A DNA stretch of 64,000 nt from Bradyrhizobium sp. AUGA SZCCT0283 (GCF_018130385.1 NZ_JAFCLU010000003.1:339657-403656), one strand, 5' to 3'; shown: positions 16,799 through 26,415, counted from the first letter of the stretch. Numbers and translations: made by a program. The notes: generated from the sequence alone by a model not told the origin.

Positions 16799-17893
16799 CT
16801 ATCCCGCCCCGCCCTGGATCACGCCGAACCAGCCGAGACCCTTGTACGTCTCGTAGCCGGGCGTGGCGTGGAATGCGACCAGCGCGCCGGAGCGGTCCTG
16901 ATGGAAGCCGGAGCGCCGCCCCTCCAGTGGAAGCGAGACGCGCTCGGTGAGCAGGCCCTGGCCGTCGGACGCCGCGATCACCCGGAAATTCGAATCGACC
17001 AGCAGCACGCGCGCCTTGTCGGCGGCGCCGACGCGGACGCCCTGGACGATGGCGCGGGCTTGCGGCTCCCAGTCGAAATGGATCGCCAGCACGCCGATCG
17101 GCTTGGCGTTGGCCTTGCCGCCGGCGCGAACGCTGGCGCAATAGGTCACGACCTGGGCGTTGCCGAGCAACGGCTGGCATTCGACGTCGCCGACGGCGTA
17201 ATCGTCACCGGAACGCAGGTCCCGTGCCGCGCGAAACCATTTTGTGTGCGCCACGTTCTGGCCCACGACGCCAAAGCGATCGGCGCGGCCATTGGCGCGC
17301 ACATGGCCGTCGAGATCGCATAGCCAGAGATCGAGATAGACGGTATAGGCGCCAAGGATCACGGCCATCCGTTCCGACGCATGCGCGACAGCAGCCGCTT
17401 CCGGCGCCGCCGCGCAATCGACGACGGCGGAGTCGGTCGCCCACCAGCGCACGTCGCAGGTGCGCTCATAGAGGTTGCGGTCGATCAGCTCGATGGCGTT
17501 CAGCGACAGATCGACCATGCGCTCGCCGCGCGAGCGGTCAGCCATCTGCGCAATCGAGTTCATCAGATTGCCGGTCCGGTTGGTGAGCTGGCTTTCAAGC
17601 TCACGGGCGATGGTCTCGACCTGCTGGCCGACATTGCGGACTTCCTGCGCCACCACGGCAAAGCCCGCGCCTTGGGCGCCGGCGCGCGAACTCTCGATCA
17701 GCGCGTTCAGCGCCAGCATCTTCATCTGGTTGGTGATCTTCTGGATCGACTTGGTCTTCTCGCAGGCGACCTGGTTGACCTCGGCGGTCAATCTGGCAAT
17801 CAGTGCGGAAACGTCGGCTTCATCCTCGGCGCCTGCTGCATTGGCTGGCTGCTTTGCGATCGTTGCGGTTTGGGAGCGAAGCGCGACGGACAT
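16799..17893 (-). CDS. Soluble methyl-accepting chemotaxis-like protein with C-terminal Cache-type sensor
   Basis: 364 residues without any membrane-spanning segment. Residues 25-110 are chemoreceptor signalling coiled coil (VNQVACEKTKSIQKITNQMK, LALNALIESSRAGAQGAGFA, VVAQEVRNVGQQVETI), the kinase/CheW-interacting hairpin tip. From about residue 185 a sensor region of the Cache/PAS type follows (YTVYLDLWLCDLDGHVRANG, VGQNVAHTKWFRAARDL, DYAVGDVECQPLLGN, IGVLAIHFDWEPQARAIV). The order is the reverse of classical receptors, where the sensor comes first. It probably senses a cytoplasmic ligand and may signal to a Che-like system not encoded here. Upstream gap holds a small palindrome. Confidence 0.75.
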   Translation of the reverse strand: MSVALRSQTATIAKQPANAAGAEDEADVSALIARLTAEVNQVACEKTKSIQKITNQMKMLALNALIESSRAGAQGAGFAVVAQEVRNVGQQVETIARELESQLTNRTGNLMNSIAQMADRSRGERMVDLSLNAIELIDRNLYERTCDVRWWATDSAVVDCAAAPEAAAVAHASERMAVILGAYTVYLDLWLCDLDGHVRANGRADRFGVVGQNVAHTKWFRAARDLRSGDDYAVGDVECQPLLGNAQVVTYCASVRAGGKANAKPIGVLAIHFDWEPQARAIVQGVRVGAADKARVLLVDSNFRVIAASDGQGLLTERVSLPLEGRRSGFHQDRSGALVAFHATPGYETYKGLGWFGVIQGGAG

Positions 17894-18208
17894 TGGCGGG
17901 AATTCCTCAGTCTTTGTGCGTTTGCCGATCTTCTGCGGATCGGCGGGACTCGACGGGAGCGCGTTTGACTCCTTTGTCGGGGATCATGGCTAACGATTGG
18001 TTTATGTTCTGGCGTCCCGCGGGTAGTATTACGGGGACAAGTTGCATCTTCTTTGTGCAAGTCGTTTTTGTCGGCATAGGCTCAAAGCCGACGTGGCCGA
18101 GGTTGTGTCAGCCCGGCCACAACGATTCGCGGCGCGCCGCCGCACGACGCCAACGCCCCGGTTGGCGTTTGCCCAGCGGCGGCATTGCCCCTATGTCTCG
18201 AAGGCATC
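17894..18208. other. Intergenic region between the chemoreceptor-like gene and recJ
   Basis: No gene is supported here. It holds a 7-bp inverted repeat GCCGATC/GATCGGC at 17924-17944 that could be an operator for the divergent chemoreceptor-like gene, and an 8-bp stem ACGCCAAC/GTTGGCGT at 18147-18168 in front of recJ. A clear promoter was not recognised. Confidence 0.5.
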
Positions 18209-20050
18209 ATGACGCTTCCCGCATCCGCACTTCCTGTTGAACTGCCGCCGGCGTTTCTCGGCGTGACGCGTTCGGCGACCGGCAAATTGTGGCGCGACCG
18301 GCTCGATGCCAGGGGGGCGGCGCGGGCGCTGGCGATCACGCAGCGCTACCAATTGCCGGAGATGCTGGCGCGCGTGCTGGCGGGCCGCGATGTCGGGATC
18401 GACGAGGTCGAGGATTTTCTCGATCCGACCATCCGTAAACTGATGCCCGATCCCCACACCGTGACGCAGATGGAGACGGCGGCGAGTCGTATTGCCGACG
18501 CTGCCGCGCGCGGCGAGAAGGTCGCAATCTTCGGCGATTACGACGTCGATGGCGCGACCTCGGCCGCGCTGCTGGCCTGGCATTTGCGCCATTGCGGGCT
18601 CGATCCCTTGATCCACATCCCCGACCGTATCTTCGAGGGCTATGGCCCCAACGTCGAGGCGGTGCGGGCGCTCGCCGGCAAAGGCGCGACGCTGCTCGTC
18701 ACCGTCGATTGCGGCACCACCAGCCTCGAGCCGCTGGCGGAAGCGCGGAAGCTCGGCATGTCGGTCGTCGTCATCGACCATCACCAGACCGGCGACGAAT
18801 TGCCTGAGGTCGACGCGCTGGTGAACCCGAACCGGCCGGACGATCTCTCCGGCCTCGGCCATCTCGCCGCCGTCGGCCTGGTGCTGATCACGCTGGTCGC
18901 GGTGAACCGGGAATTGCGCGGCCGCGGCTTCTGGAATGCCGAACGGCCTGAGCCGGACCTGCTCGGCATGCTGCACCATGTGGCGCTGGGCACCGTCGCC
19001 GACGTCGCGCCGCTCACCGGGCTCAATCGCGCCTTCGTCGCCAAGGGCCTGATCGCGATGCGCCGCCGCGACCATGTCGGCCATACCGCGCTGATGGATG
19101 TGGCGCGGCTGAACGGCCCGCCTGAAGCCTGGCATCTCGGCTTCATGCTGGGGCCGCGCATCAATGCGGGGGGAAGGATCGGGCGCGCCGATCTCGGGGT
19201 GCGGCTTTTGCTGGAGGGCGACGTCTCGGAGGCCGCGCGGATCGCCGCCGAACTCGACCGACTGAACAGCGAGCGCCGCGTCATCGAGCAGGCGGCGGAG
19301 GCGCAAGCCGAAGCCGAGGCGCTGGCGTCGCTCGGTCTCGAGGACAAGGGCGCGGTCATCGTGACCGCCGCCGAGGGCTGGCACCCCGGCATCGTCGGCC
19401 TGGTCGCCTCGCGGCTGAAGGAGAAGTTTGCGCGCCCCGCCTTTGCGATTGCGCTGGAGCCGGGCGGCATCGGCACCGGCTCGGGCCGCTCGATATCGGG
19501 CGTCGATCTCGGCAAGGCGGTGCGGCAGGCGGTGAAAGAGAAATTGCTGATGAAGGGCGGCGGCCACGCCATGGCCGCGGGCGTGACGCTGCGCAAGGAG
19601 AAGCTCGCGGAATTTCGCGCCTTCATGGAAAGCGCACTCGCCGAGGACGTCGCCAATTCCCGTCACGAGAACGAGCTGTTCATCGACGGCGCGGTGAGCG
19701 CGCGCAGCGTGACGGTGGAATTCGCCAACATGCTGAACCGCGCCGGGCCGTTTGGCGCTGCCAATCCGGAGCCGGTGATCGCGTTGCCGGCGCATCAGCT
19801 CGTCTATGCCGACGAAGTGGGACAAGCGCATCTGCGCCTGCGTTTCAAGTCCGGCGACGGCGCCATCGTCAACGGCATCGCGTTCCGTTCGGTCGGCCAG
19901 AAGCTCGGTCACGCGCTGACGCAAAACCGCGGCCAGCCTTTGCATGTGGCGGGCTCGCTCGCGGTCGATCGCTATCAGGGTTCGGAACGCGTGCAGTTGC
20001 GCGTGCTCGACGTCGCGGTGCCGGATCCGGGGCCAGCCCTGATCAGGTAG
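18209..20050 (+). CDS. recJ: Single-stranded-DNA-specific exonuclease RecJ
   Basis: 5'-to-3' ssDNA exonuclease of recombination and mismatch repair, DHH phosphoesterase superfamily, 613 residues (normal length). Motif I EKVAIFGDYDVDGATSAALL (metal Asp), motif II TVDCGTTS, motif III VVIDHHQTGDELPE with the DHH, motif IV region LGTVADVAPLTG, then FMLGPRINAGGRIGRADLGV, the DHHA1-type GWHPGIVGLVASRLKE and GGHAMAAGVTL, and a C-terminal OB-like domain (HLRLRFKSGDGAIVNGIAF). I start at ATG 18209, preceded by AAGG, instead of an upstream TTG at 18185. It is followed by an SDR gene 32 bp later. Confidence 0.95.
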   Translation: MTLPASALPVELPPAFLGVTRSATGKLWRDRLDARGAARALAITQRYQLPEMLARVLAGRDVGIDEVEDFLDPTIRKLMPDPHTVTQMETAASRIADAAARGEKVAIFGDYDVDGATSAALLAWHLRHCGLDPLIHIPDRIFEGYGPNVEAVRALAGKGATLLVTVDCGTTSLEPLAEARKLGMSVVVIDHHQTGDELPEVDALVNPNRPDDLSGLGHLAAVGLVLITLVAVNRELRGRGFWNAERPEPDLLGMLHHVALGTVADVAPLTGLNRAFVAKGLIAMRRRDHVGHTALMDVARLNGPPEAWHLGFMLGPRINAGGRIGRADLGVRLLLEGDVSEAARIAAELDRLNSERRVIEQAAEAQAEAEALASLGLEDKGAVIVTAAEGWHPGIVGLVASRLKEKFARPAFAIALEPGGIGTGSGRSISGVDLGKAVRQAVKEKLLMKGGGHAMAAGVTLRKEKLAEFRAFMESALAEDVANSRHENELFIDGAVSARSVTVEFANMLNRAGPFGAANPEPVIALPAHQLVYADEVGQAHLRLRFKSGDGAIVNGIAFRSVGQKLGHALTQNRGQPLHVAGSLAVDRYQGSERVQLRVLDVAVPDPGPALIR

Positions 20051-20082
20051 TTCAACAATTAAGAACAACAATGGGAGAAGAA

Positions 20083-20892
20083 ATGACGGGACAGGTTCAG
20101 GGCAAGGTCGCATTGGTGACGGGCGGCGCATCGGGCATTGGCGAAGCGGTTTGCGAATTGCTGGCGCGCGAGGGCGCCTCAATTGCGGTGACCGATGTCG
20201 ACGATTTGAAGGGCCCCGAAGTCGTCGCGCGGATCAAGAAGGCCGGTGGGGAGGCGAGCTTTTGGCATCACGACGTCACCAGCGAAGAGCGCTGGATCGA
20301 GGTCGTGGCCGAGGTCATGAAACGCTACGGGCGGCTGGACGTGCTGGTCTCGAATGCCGGCATCGGCATCTCGGTGCCGTCGATTACCGAAATGTCGCTG
20401 GAAGACTGGCGGCGGCAAACCGCGATCAATCTCGACGGCGTGTTTTTATCCGTGAAGCACTGCCTGCCGGCGATGCGCAAGACCGGCGGCGGCTCCGTCA
20501 TCATGATGTCGTCGCTCGCGGGCCTGCGCGGCGCGGCCGGTCTTTCCGGCTATTGCGCGACCAAGGGCGGCGTGCGGCTGTTCGCGAAAGCGATCGCGAT
20601 GGAATGCGCCACCTTCGGCGACGGCATCCGCGTCAACTCGGTGCATCCTGGCATCATCGACACGCCGATCTGGGGCAAGATACCGACCGAGGCGGCAGGC
20701 GCCGGGCAGAACGCACCGATCGATCCGGAGGAGCGGGCGAAAATGGCAACGCCGTTGGGACGTGCCGGCCATGCTGAAGAGATCGCGCAGGGTGTGCTGT
20801 ATCTGGCGTCGGATGCGTCGCGTTACGTGACGGGGACCGAGCTTGTCATCGATGGCGGGATGAATGCGGGTGGGGTCGCACGCAGGGTGTGA
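20083..20892 (+). CDS. Short-chain dehydrogenase/reductase
   Basis: Classical SDR oxidoreductase, 269 residues, NAD(P)-dependent. Cofactor motif LVTGGASGIGEAV (TGxxxGxG), the acidic residue in AVTDVDDL suggests NAD preference, structural motif VLVSNAGIG, catalytic Ser in MMSSLAGLRG and the Tyr-x-x-x-Lys in GYCATKGG, then HPGIIDTPIW and the C-terminal YLASDASRYVTGTELVIDGG. GGGAGAAGAA sits just before the ATG at 20083, so this is preferred over an ATG at 20071. Substrate unknown; cyclohexanol or 3-alpha-hydroxysteroid type SDRs are the nearest in general look. Confidence 0.85.
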   Translation: MTGQVQGKVALVTGGASGIGEAVCELLAREGASIAVTDVDDLKGPEVVARIKKAGGEASFWHHDVTSEERWIEVVAEVMKRYGRLDVLVSNAGIGISVPSITEMSLEDWRRQTAINLDGVFLSVKHCLPAMRKTGGGSVIMMSSLAGLRGAAGLSGYCATKGGVRLFAKAIAMECATFGDGIRVNSVHPGIIDTPIWGKIPTEAAGAGQNAPIDPEERAKMATPLGRAGHAEEIAQGVLYLASDASRYVTGTELVIDGGMNAGGVARRV

Positions 20893-20915
20893 GCCATCTC
20901 ATTGGAGGACACACC

Positions 20916-21407
20916 ATGACGCAGAGCGTGGAGTTTTTGGACCTCATCAGAACCGCCTTTCCAGCAGAACCGGTGCCCGCTCAATTCTTTTGGAGGCAGG
21001 GGAAAGACTCGCTTGATCTCGATATACCCCAGGAACTCAGAAGCAGACTATTGGGGCGCCCGTGGACAGAAGTTACTCTCATGGATTGGAGGATGACCGG
21101 AACGTCGCCCGTTTTGGCCAGACGTTATTTGGAGCCCGGGACCTTCATGTACTACGTCCCTTCAATCATTGTGGGTGTGTCTCAGGATATTGGATTTGTC
21201 GAGCTTGCTCTCGAAGGGATAATTCCTGACAATAAATATCACGTGCCGCGTGGGCAATGGTGGTCCGAGTTCTCTGGAATTGCTTCGCTGGATCAGCGGG
21301 CGGCACTGTCTGCGTTTCTCTCACATATCCGGCGTATGTCTTGGGACGAGATCGGTCCCGCTAACCAATATCTTTTGGAGCATGCGGAGAGCGTATGGTC
21401 TAATTGA
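20916..21407 (+). CDS. Orphan protein resembling polymorphic-toxin immunity or DUF6714-type families
   Basis: 163 residues with visibly lower GC and less biased codons than the neighbours. No catalytic motif. Features are FLDLIRTAFPAEPVP, DIPQELRSRLLGRPWTEV (an acidic-helical element), RRYLEPGTFMYYVPSIIVG (a hydrophobic strand with Pro) and LDQRAALSAFLSHIRR near the end. This pattern recalls small immunity-like and DUF6714-type proteins by eye only. GGAGGAC precedes the ATG, so it is likely expressed. No toxin gene is beside it; the neighbours are an SDR and a transglycosylase. Codon use suggests transfer. Confidence 0.65.
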   Translation: MTQSVEFLDLIRTAFPAEPVPAQFFWRQGKDSLDLDIPQELRSRLLGRPWTEVTLMDWRMTGTSPVLARRYLEPGTFMYYVPSIIVGVSQDIGFVELALEGIIPDNKYHVPRGQWWSEFSGIASLDQRAALSAFLSHIRRMSWDEIGPANQYLLEHAESVWSN

Positions 21408-21454
21408 ACGATGATTTCTGTTCTGCGATTGCTGACGCCCGCTATGACGGCGGG

Positions 21455-22690
21455 TTAGCCTCCCTGCCTCAACCGCGCCAGCACCTTCAGCCCGCCGTAG
21501 CCGTCGGCCGGCAAGAGTCCCATCTTGGCCTGATAGTCCTTCACCGCTTTCATGGTGTCGTTGCCGACACGGCCGTCGGTGCCGCCGGTGTCGAAGCCCG
21601 CCTTTGTCAGCCGCGTCTGCAACTCCTGCACTTCCGCAAGTGTCAGCGTGCGTTCGGAGCCGGGGAAGGGCTGGATGAAGGGCGGTGCGCCCAGAATGCG
21701 GTCGCCGAGATGGCAGATCGCCAGTGCGTAGTTCATTGACGGGTTGTAGCTTTTCACCGAATAGAAATTCGGGCCCAACAGGAACGCCGGGCCGCCCGAG
21801 ACCGGCACCCACATCTGCGCCGAGGCGTTCGGCTGCGGGAACGGTTTTCCGTCAGCGCGCGTCACGCCGGCGCTGGCCCATGCCGCGTAGGTCCGGCTGC
21901 CGCTCGAAGATCCGCCGGACGCGCGCACTTCATAGCCCCAGTGTTCGCCGCGGTGATACTTGCCGCGGTTGAGCAGATAGCGCGCGCTGGAGCCGAGCGC
22001 ATCGTCGGGCTTGCCGAACGGCGAGACCCGGCCGTCCTTGTCGTAGTCCATGCCGACATTGAGCCAGACTTCCGGCATCCATTGTGTGTGACCCATCGCG
22101 CCGGCCCAGGATCCCCGCATTTCCTCCGGCGTGCCCCAGCCGCGGTCGACGATTTTCAGCGCGTTGATCAGCTCGGTTTCCCAATAGCTGCGGCGGCGCG
22201 GCTCGTTCCAGGCCAGTGCGGCGAGCGCCGGGAAAATCGGCCGCATATGGTTCTGCTGCACCAGCGGATCGCCATAGGCTGATTCAACGCCCCACAGCGC
22301 CAGCAGCGTGCCGCGCTCGACGCCGAAATCCTGCTCGATCCGCGCGAACAGCGCCTCGTGCTTCTTCAACGCTTCGCGGCCGTTGATGATGCGCCAGTCC
22401 GAGACGCGGCGGTTGATGTATTGCCAGATCTGCTCGTGGAATTCCGGCTGCTTCTGCATCTGCCGGAACACGCTCATGTCGGGCTCGATGCGGCCCATCA
22501 CCCGCGTCCAGGTCGCGTCCGAAATGCCTTTTGCAAGTGCGCGCGAACGAAAATTGTCGCGCCACGCGTCGAAGCCGGGTGGCGCTGCCGCGAACGCGGG
22601 AAGCCCCGTCGCGAGCAGGGCGCCGGCGCCGAGGCCGCCTCGCAGCAGGGCGCGGCGGGTGGGAGCAACAGGGGAATCAGGCTGTTTCAT
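21455..22690 (-). CDS. Lytic murein transglycosylase, MltB family, with peptidoglycan-binding domain
   Basis: Cleaves peptidoglycan glycan strands to 1,6-anhydro-muropeptides in the periplasm. 411 residues. A twin-arginine-like signal (TRRALLRGGLGAGALLATG) is followed by the MltB catalytic domain: DNFRSRALAKGISDATW, the catalytic Glu in LLALWGVESAYGDP, SWAGAMGHTQWMPEVWL, MDYDKDGRVSPFGKPDDALG and YLLNRGKYHRGEHWGYEV. The last 70 residues form a PG_binding_1 domain (LTLAEVQELQTRLTKAGFDT, DGRVGNDTMKAVKDYQ). Alone in its transcription unit, divergent from the AhpD-like gene. Confidence 0.92.
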   Translation of the reverse strand: MKQPDSPVAPTRRALLRGGLGAGALLATGLPAFAAAPPGFDAWRDNFRSRALAKGISDATWTRVMGRIEPDMSVFRQMQKQPEFHEQIWQYINRRVSDWRIINGREALKKHEALFARIEQDFGVERGTLLALWGVESAYGDPLVQQNHMRPIFPALAALAWNEPRRRSYWETELINALKIVDRGWGTPEEMRGSWAGAMGHTQWMPEVWLNVGMDYDKDGRVSPFGKPDDALGSSARYLLNRGKYHRGEHWGYEVRASGGSSSGSRTYAAWASAGVTRADGKPFPQPNASAQMWVPVSGGPAFLLGPNFYSVKSYNPSMNYALAICHLGDRILGAPPFIQPFPGSERTLTLAEVQELQTRLTKAGFDTGGTDGRVGNDTMKAVKDYQAKMGLLPADGYGGLKVLARLRQGG

Positions 22691-22854
22691 GCCGGCATTC
22701 TAGCGGCGCGGCGGGCCCGCGCCAAAAGCCATGACGCCGCGGGAACCGGCGATTCCGGCAGAATGCGTGGCAATTTTGCCGGAACGCTTGGCCATGGACG
22801 GGGTGCGGGTGTCTCTTATAATCAAGAAAGTACCGACAACAGAAGGTAGAAAGC

Positions 22855-23334
22855 ATGTCACACGCCCGCAGCGAATACAGGGATTTCATGGCGCTGACAC
22901 CTGACGCCTACGCGGCCGTGCTGGCGCTCGGCCAGGTCGCGGGCAAGGCGGGCATGGACAAGCAACTGCTCGAACTGATCAAGCTGCGCGCCTCGCAGAT
23001 CAATGGCTGCGCCTTCTGCGTGCAGTATCACATCCTGGAGGGCGAGAAGCTCGGCGTGCCCACCGATAAACTCAATCTGGTGGTGGTCTGGCGCGAGGCG
23101 CCGCAGTTCTCGCCGCGCGAGCGCGCGGCACTGGCCTGGACGGAAGCGCTGACCTTGCTCAGTGAGGGCGTCAGTGACGAGGTCTATGCAGAGGCGAGTG
23201 CGGAGTTTTCGGAGAAGGAGCTCGCCTATCTCACGTCGGCGGTGGCCTCGATCAATGTTTGGAACCGGTTCGGCGCGGCGTTTCGCTGGACGCCGCCGGC
23301 GCGGAAGACGGCCGTCGGGGCGGCGGCTTCCTAG
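22855..23334 (+). CDS. Carboxymuconolactone decarboxylase/AhpD family protein
   Basis: AhpD-like peroxidase-fold protein, 159 residues. The redox pair CxxC with a following His is visible in ASQINGCAFCVQYHILEGEK, near residue 52. Members reduce peroxides or act as thiol-disulphide partners in oxidative stress. Other conserved pieces: LLELIKLRASQ, WREAPQFSPRERAALAWTEALT and LAYLTSAVASINVWNRFG. The ATG follows GAAGGTAGAA. It lies between two divergent or convergent cell-wall hydrolases and shows no operon partner. Confidence 0.88.
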   Translation: MSHARSEYRDFMALTPDAYAAVLALGQVAGKAGMDKQLLELIKLRASQINGCAFCVQYHILEGEKLGVPTDKLNLVVVWREAPQFSPRERAALAWTEALTLLSEGVSDEVYAEASAEFSEKELAYLTSAVASINVWNRFGAAFRWTPPARKTAVGAAAS

Positions 23335-23337
23335 CGA

Positions 23338-24918
23338 TTAGTTCTCGCGGCCTTCCCGGGCATTGTGCCGAAGCACATCCTCCGGCAACGCTTGCACCAC
23401 GGCGGCGACAGCCGGAGGATCGGTGCCGATCTCGCGGCCGCGGCCGCGGATCAGCCGTTCATAGGACGCGATCAGGGTGGTGTAGGGGTTGACCCAGATC
23501 CAGCCGTCGCGCGTGAACACCTGCACGTCGAAGTGAAGGTGGTACGAGGTGCCGTTCGGGAAATCGAGATAGTTGGAGACCATGCCGATCTTTTCGCCCT
23601 CAGCGACCCGGCGCCCGTTGAGAATGCCGTCCGCATCCATGGCTGACGGGTTCATGTGCATGTAGCGAAAGCGGATGTGCTCGTTGCTTGTGTTGATCTG
23701 CAGCGTTGCCGCCTCCTGCTTTGGTGCACGGATCAGGATGCCGTCGCGGACGGCCACGACGGCCTGCTTCCTCGGATGGCAACTGCTTTCGCTGTTGCTG
23801 TTCGGCGGGCAGGGGGCGGGGCGGATGTCCTGGCCCTGATGCCCGAAGCCGGCGGCGCATTGCCCGACCTGGAAGCTGCGCGCTTCGCAAAAATTGTCCC
23901 GCCACGGATAGACGCTGCGGCCCGCCTCGGAATTTTTCCTGCCGAAGGATTGCGAGCGAATGGCGGCCGGGGCTTTCTCGAGCGGAAAACGGATTTGCGA
24001 ATAGGCGGCAAAATCGGCGCGTCCGCCGCGCCGGCGCACGCTGCTGCGGGCGATGATGTCGCCGCCCGGGTAATAGGTGAAGTCGGGCGAAACCGCCGTC
24101 GGACGTTCAGCGATCTCGGGCGGAATGTCGTGGCGCGGCTGCGACGGTTGTCCGCCCGCGATGCGCAAGGCTTTCAGGAAGCGCTCGGCAATGGGATAGG
24201 CCTCGCGGCAGGCCAGCCGCCGAGGCCGCGGCGTCGAGTCGAGGCACTGGATCGACACCACATAGGGCACGCCGAAGCGCGTGAAGGCGTAGCGCACATA
24301 GCCTTCACGGATGAAGCGGCGCATGTCCGGGAATTGCGCCGCCAGCGCCTTGACCGGCTCACCCTTGCCGCCAAGCGGATCGGCGAGGTCGTAGACGAGG
24401 ATCGAGCCGGTGATCTGCACTTCGACCGGCTTGGCGAAGGTCCGCGAGCCGCCTGCGCCGGGGTGCAGCGAAAACACCGCGTCGTAGCCGGCCGGACCGG
24501 CGTGAAACAGGTCTGCGGGGCGGAAATCGGCCTGGTAGCGCGACAGCGGAAGCGGTGTGCCGTCGGCCTGGTCTTCGAGGTAGCCTGCCGTATCGAACGG
24601 CAACAGCACCGGCACCGGGCTGCGTCCGATCCCGGCGAACGTGCTTGCGTTGATGGCGTTCAGTTGCACCAGCGCGGGCGTCGAGCGCGGATCCCATGCC
24701 GGCACCCGCCGCTGGCCGGCAAATGTAAATCGGGAAGCGATCGCGGGCCGGGTGCCGATCTCGGTGCGGAGCTGATCGACAACCGCCCGCCATTCGACGC
24801 GGACGGCCGTGATCGACGGCGTCCTGAACTCTTCGGCGGCGGCTGCAGTGAGCCCGGCTGCGAGCAAACAAAGGGCTGCCAGCCAACGCATGAGCAAGCG
24901 GACAGCCCTGGTATTCAA
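23338..24918 (-). CDS. Exported M23-family metallopeptidase
   Basis: Secreted peptidase of the LytM/M23 type, which cuts peptide crosslinks in cell walls or acts as an activator of amidases when degenerate. A signal peptide (MRWLAALCLLAAGLTAAAAE) leads a 300-residue region of unknown function (VPAWDPRSTPALVQLNA), then the catalytic domain near residue 370: GHQGQDIRP supplies the HxxxD pair and YHLHFDVQ the HxH-type ligand. The loop between them contains two Cys. The start is uncertain: TTG 24918 has a GGGGG upstream, ATG 24891 is the first Met, and TTG 24945 extends the frame further. Confidence 0.82.
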   Translation of the reverse strand: MNTRAVRLLMRWLAALCLLAAGLTAAAAEEFRTPSITAVRVEWRAVVDQLRTEIGTRPAIASRFTFAGQRRVPAWDPRSTPALVQLNAINASTFAGIGRSPVPVLLPFDTAGYLEDQADGTPLPLSRYQADFRPADLFHAGPAGYDAVFSLHPGAGGSRTFAKPVEVQITGSILVYDLADPLGGKGEPVKALAAQFPDMRRFIREGYVRYAFTRFGVPYVVSIQCLDSTPRPRRLACREAYPIAERFLKALRIAGGQPSQPRHDIPPEIAERPTAVSPDFTYYPGGDIIARSSVRRRGGRADFAAYSQIRFPLEKAPAAIRSQSFGRKNSEAGRSVYPWRDNFCEARSFQVGQCAAGFGHQGQDIRPAPCPPNSNSESSCHPRKQAVVAVRDGILIRAPKQEAATLQINTSNEHIRFRYMHMNPSAMDADGILNGRRVAEGEKIGMVSNYLDFPNGTSYHLHFDVQVFTRDGWIWVNPYTTLIASYERLIRGRGREIGTDPPAVAAVVQALPEDVLRHNAREGREN

Positions 24919-24959
24919 TGCATCGCCCCCCGGCGTGCCCCGCAATCTAATGCGCGGTC

Positions 24960-25526
24960 TTAATCCTTCGCGCGCTCGACGTAAGAGCCATCCTCGGTCA
25001 TGACCACGATCCGCGTTCCCGTTCCGATATGCGGCGGCACTGCGGTGCGCACGCCATTGGAGAGGATAGCAGGCTTGTAGGAGGAAGACGCGGTCTGACC
25101 CTTGGTGACCGGCTCGGTCTCCACAACTTCCAGGGTCGCGCGCTGCGGCAGCTGGATCGCGACCGGATTCATGTCGTGAAGCGACAGCTTCACCGTCATG
25201 TTCTCCTGCAGATAGGGCGCGGCCGAACCGACGATTTCCTTGGAGACCTGGACCTGGTCGTAGGTCTCGGCATTCATGAAATGGAAGCCGTCGGCATCTT
25301 CATACAGGTAATTGTAATTGTGATCCTCGACGGTCGCCTTCTCGACCTGGTCGGTGGTCTTGTAGCGTTCCGAAATCTTCACGCCATCGCCAATCCGGCG
25401 CATTTCGATCTGGCTGACCGGAGTTCCCTTGCCGGGATGGATGTTTTCGGCGGTCAGGACGACGTAAAGCCGGCCGTCCTGCTCGATGATGTTGCCCTTG
25501 CGAATAGAACTGGCGATGACTTTCAA
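24960..25526 (-). CDS. efp: Elongation factor P
   Basis: Helps ribosomes through polyproline stretches. 188 residues, exactly the family length, when the TTG start at 25526 is used ([20 protein letters not shown]); AGGAAAA precedes it. The upstream in-frame extension to 25733 is therefore not expected. The modified lysine lies in the loop [13 protein letters not shown], followed by the KOW-like and OB domains ([40 protein letters not shown]) and [20 protein letters not shown]. The modifying enzymes EpmA and EpmB are encoded 1 kb away, so the lysine should be beta-lysylated. Confidence 0.96.
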   Translation of the reverse strand: MKVIASSIRKGNIIEQDGRLYVVLTAENIHPGKGTPVSQIEMRRIGDGVKISERYKTTDQVEKATVEDHNYNYLYEDADGFHFMNAETYDQVQVSKEIVGSAAPYLQENMTVKLSLHDMNPVAIQLPQRATLEVVETEPVTKGQTASSSYKPAILSNGVRTAVPPHIGTGTRIVVMTEDGSYVERAKD

Positions 25527-25692
25527 AGCTGTTTTCCTGAATTTCTGGCCTCTGGCCAATCCGGACATCGTGTCCAAGGGGCCAAATCGGGCGGTTTCGG
25601 GCTGCAACATACTGATTTTGCCCGTCGATGCCAGTGTTTTACCGCCATTTCGGACGGACAGACTGAGGCCATAACGGTCCGATTCCGGCCGC

Positions 25693-26415
25693 CTATTGAG
25701 TGCGCCGGTCCGGTAACTTGACCGCCTTGGCATTGTGGTCGGCGAAATCAGGAGGGATCGAGAACTGCCCGGTCTTCATGTCGTAGGCGCAACGCCAGCC
25801 CTCGACCCAGGGTAAGGGCTTATCTTCGCCCTGGGCGTCGAAGGTGAGGCTGATCACGAGATAGCGGCTGTCGGGCCAATGCTGTCCCAGCCAGGCGTAG
25901 TTCTCGTCCAGTCCTTTGAGCAGATGCACCTGCGCGTGATTGAGCGAGTCGTGGTCCTTGGGATCCCGATTGATTTCTTTGGCGATCGGCTGGCTGTAGA
26001 AATAGTCCCAAGCCAGGTCGCCCAGGGGCTTTGCGGTAGCGGACGCAAATTGATGGCCGCTCCGCCGATACAGGAACAACGTGTGATAGCCCGCGCCGAG
26101 CTTTTGCATGCGCACCAGCCATTGGCTGTTGGGGCTGAACCGGAACCCGGCGGGGTATCCGGCGAGATCGCTGTCCTCCCTGGGATTGAGAAGCGAGCCG
26201 CGCCGTTTCCGGTCGAACGACCAGAACTGGTAGACGACGTCGTCATCCGACTTCCTCGAATATTGCTCGATACGGACCTGACCATCGGGAGAGGTGAAGG
26301 CCTCGTCCGCCAAACGCTTGAATTTTCGGCCGGGACTGTCCGCGCTGGCCGGCGCCACCGTGACCAGTGCCATTAACAAAAGGATTGCAGTTCTTCCCAG
26401 CCAACCGCCAGACAT
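25693..26415 (-). CDS. Exported protein of unknown function next to efp
   Basis: About 240 residues with a signal peptide ([20 protein letters not shown] followed by SADSPG). The mature part has no known motif; it is mixed beta ([59 protein letters not shown]) and ends ...[25 protein letters not shown] with many Trp and Tyr, so a periplasmic beta-rich fold is likely. I start at ATG 26415 because AGGA sits seven bases before it; ATG 26421 is possible. It sits between efp and the divergent epmAB genes, but any role in EF-P function is unproven. Confidence 0.7.
   Translation of the reverse strand: MSGGWLGRTAILLLMALVTVAPASADSPGRKFKRLADEAFTSPDGQVRIEQYSRKSDDDVVYQFWSFDRKRRGSLLNPREDSDLAGYPAGFRFSPNSQWLVRMQKLGAGYHTLFLYRRSGHQFASATAKPLGDLAWDYFYSQPIAKEINRDPKDHDSLNHAQVHLLKGLDENYAWLGQHWPDSRYLVISLTFDAQGEDKPLPWVEGWRCAYDMKTGQFSIPPDFADHNAKAVKLPDRRTQ

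Noticed and set aside
18191..20182. 663-codon minus-strand ORF over recJ
   Set aside because: recJ motifs are complete on the plus strand; the antisense product is low-complexity Arg/Gln/Ala.
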